Shown here one piece after another: positions 37,611 through 39,012 of a DNA stretch of 39,012 bases (position 1 is its first letter; each line of letters begins with the position of its first letter). The notes under the pieces are model-generated. The model was not told the DNA's origin and searched no databases. It was given only the letters and a program-made list of their open reading frames with translations. The DNA is from Planctomycetota bacterium (GTDB taxonomy: Bacteria > Planctomycetota > Planctomycetia > Planctomycetales > Planctomycetaceae), in contig JAQBVJ010000068.1 of NCBI GenBank assembly GCA_027623235.1, forward strand, positions 1-39,012, written 5' to 3'. The translations under genes were made by a program, and so were the position numbers.

Positions 37611-38878
37611 GAGGGCGCCTCGTTCCCGGCCTCGGAATCCGCATCGCCGGGCAGCGATTCGACTCGACTGATCACTCGACCGCATTGCAGATAAGTCAGC
37701 AGGCGGTCTCCCGGCACAACGTCCTTGACGTCGCGAAGCAGCGAGCGCCGGCTGACTTTGCCTGCCGGATCGGATTCTTCTCTGTCCGCCAGAAATGTCA
37801 TCGAGTAACCGCGGGCGAGAACTCCCAATGGGCTGAGTGCGTCGAGCGTGCCCGATGCCTGCGCCAGAGTCTGCCGTTCCCGTTCGATGCGGCGCCGCGC
37901 GGCCGCTTCCATTCGCTCGGACAGTTCATCGAGCTGCTCGGAACACTGCCGGATCACCTGCTGCGGATTCGTGAAGACACGACGTGAGGCCAGCGCGTCA
38001 AGCTGCAGTCGCGCGCGATCCGCTTTGCGACGCAGACGGCTGACCAGTCTGTCCCGCAGCGATGCGAGGCCGGCGGACAGTTCCTCTCGGCTCGGGACAA
38101 CCAGCTCACCAGCTTCGCTCGGCGTCAGAGCTCGCACATCGGCGACGAGATCCGCAATGCTCACATCGATCTCGTGCCCGACGGCGCTCACCACCGGAAT
38201 CGGGCACTCGAAAATCGCCCGCGCGACAACCTCTTCGTTAAACGCCCATAGATCTTCGAGACTGCCGCCGCCGCGACCGGTCACCACCACGTCAACATCG
38301 GGAATGCGATGCACGTTCCGCAGGGCGTACGCAATTTGAGCGGCCGCCGCGTCACCCTGCACCGCGACAGGCATGATGATGATGTTCGCGGCCGGCCAGC
38401 GCCGCGTGATGACCTGCAGCATGTCCTTTACAGCGGCTCCGGTCGGGCTCGTGATGAGGGCGATCCGTTTGGGAATGCGCGGGATCGGCCGCTTCCGTTC
38501 CCGCTGAAAGAGACCTTCTTTTTCGAGCTTCTCCTTCAGCTGCCTGAGTGCCGCTTCCAGGGCACCGACTCCCTTCGGCATCAGCTGATTGACGATGAGC
38601 TGATAGCTGCCTCGCGCGGGGTAGACCTCCACCGGCCCCATCGCGACGACTTCCATGCCGTCTTTGATTTGAAACTTCAGACGTTCGGCCGTGAGCCGCC
38701 AGACGACGGCGGCGATCTGCGAATTCTGATCCTTGAGCGTGAAGTAAACGTGCCCTGACCGAGCGGGGCGACAATTGGAAACCTCGCCCGTCACCCACTG
38801 CAGGCCCATGCCGCCCTCGACGAGATGCTTGATCTCACGAGTGAGCTGCGTCACGGATTTTGGTTTTGTTTCGGACAT
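37607..38878 (-). CDS. xseA: Exodeoxyribonuclease VII large subunit
   Basis: Catalytic large subunit of exonuclease VII, which degrades single-stranded DNA to oligonucleotides in repair. The 423 residues contain an N-terminal OB-fold (VTGEVSNCRPARSGHVYFTL), the conserved IALITSPTGAAVKDML, VTGRGGGSLEDLWAFN and AVGHEIDVSIADLVAD (the family usually has HETD), and a helical arginine-rich region. I start at the ATG at 38878 (MSETKPKSVTQLTREIK), in line with the family; no strong ribosome site is seen, and the frame continues to a TTG at 38971. The stop overlaps the start of the DHODH-like gene. The small subunit xseB, often the next gene, is not here. Confidence 0.95.
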   Translation of the reverse strand: MSETKPKSVTQLTREIKHLVEGGMGLQWVTGEVSNCRPARSGHVYFTLKDQNSQIAAVVWRLTAERLKFQIKDGMEVVAMGPVEVYPARGSYQLIVNQLMPKGVGALEAALRQLKEKLEKEGLFQRERKRPIPRIPKRIALITSPTGAAVKDMLQVITRRWPAANIIIMPVAVQGDAAAAQIAYALRNVHRIPDVDVVVTGRGGGSLEDLWAFNEEVVARAIFECPIPVVSAVGHEIDVSIADLVADVRALTPSEAGELVVPSREELSAGLASLRDRLVSRLRRKADRARLQLDALASRRVFTNPQQVIRQCSEQLDELSERMEAAARRRIERERQTLAQASGTLDALSPLGVLARGYSMTFLADREESDPAGKVSRRSLLRDVKDVVPGDRLLTYLQCGRVISRVESLPGDADSEAGNEAPS

Positions 38879-38980
38879 AAGCGCAGGCAGGTTTCTTCGA
38901 AATCCGCCGACTGCGTTATCAGGGCTGAAAAGTGGGGTCAGCATCGAATGGCACTGCCGGTTTGGTAGCAAGGGGTTACG

Positions 38981-39012
38981 TCATGCGGCGGCTTCGAGTT
39001 CGGCCTGGAGCT
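38981..39012 (-). CDS. C-terminal end of an upstream gene (partial, runs off the window)
   Basis: On the minus strand the last 32 bases read, in one open frame, LQAELEAAA followed by TGA at 38981-38983. The Leu/Ala/Glu-rich pattern is that of a helical C-terminus. Only about ten codons are visible, so no family can be named. The 102-bp gap to xseA shows no terminator. Confidence 0.4.
   Translation of the reverse strand, partial: LQAELEAAA

Noticed and set aside
38920..39012. Insertion-sequence end near the window edge (GGGGTCAG phrase)
   Set aside because: Only a few bases suggest it, and no inverted repeat or transposase is visible before the window ends.

Overview
The window looks like chromosomal DNA of a planctomycete (phylum Planctomycetota). 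This is inferred from gene content: a PVC-type propeller dehydrogenase joined to HEAT repeats, a cytochrome c domain and a DUF1080 domain; a DnaJ-like N-terminal domain fused to WD40 repeats; a short Hsp70; a formylglycine sulfatase; and an FHA-GAF-sigma54 activator. Base composition is GC-rich, and both strands are used in short runs. I cannot name a genus. I saw no rRNA, tRNA, CRISPR array or complete insertion sequence.

Layout. 1-8 kb (minus strand): a hybrid histidine kinase with three receiver domains, a xylose-isomerase-like TIM-barrel enzyme, a zinc-ribbon/membrane/beta-propeller protein and an exported unknown protein. 8-11.5 kb (minus): a large TolC-like outer-membrane lipoprotein with a glycine-rich insert, then a 76-residue orphan protein with its own ribosome site and terminator. 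12-16 kb (minus): the FHA-GAF-AAA+-Fis activator, then fumC with a small three-helix membrane protein. 16.4-20.3 kb (plus): a small exported protein, bioA, and a zinc-ribbon/membrane/thioredoxin-like protein whose 5' end appears frameshifted. 20.3-25.6 kb: a lidless Hsp70 divergent from a J-like/WD40 membrane protein. 25.6-28.2 kb: an RsbW-like anti-sigma kinase (minus), then a small SHOCT-like membrane protein and clpX (plus), closed by a clear terminator and a pair of palindromic repeats. 28.2-36 kb: sulfatase (minus), an exported C-terminally anchored protein plus the frameshifted dehydrogenase-cytochrome-DUF1080 gene (plus), then a sialidase-like protein (minus). 36-39 kb (minus): xseA translationally coupled to a dihydroorotate-dehydrogenase-like protein.

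How the genes may work together. The 28-36 kb region is a plausible extracytoplasmic glycan-processing neighbourhood: sulfate removal, sugar oxidation with electrons passed to cytochrome c, DUF1080-type cleavage of keto-sugars, and a sialidase-fold enzyme. The Hsp70 and the J-like protein share a divergent promoter region and may form a chaperone/scaffold pair, although the J-like domain lacks the HPD motif. Two genes (around 18.54 kb and 32.53 kb) each appear to lack a single base in a GC-rich run. These are either assembly errors or real lesions and should be settled before the proteins are interpreted.
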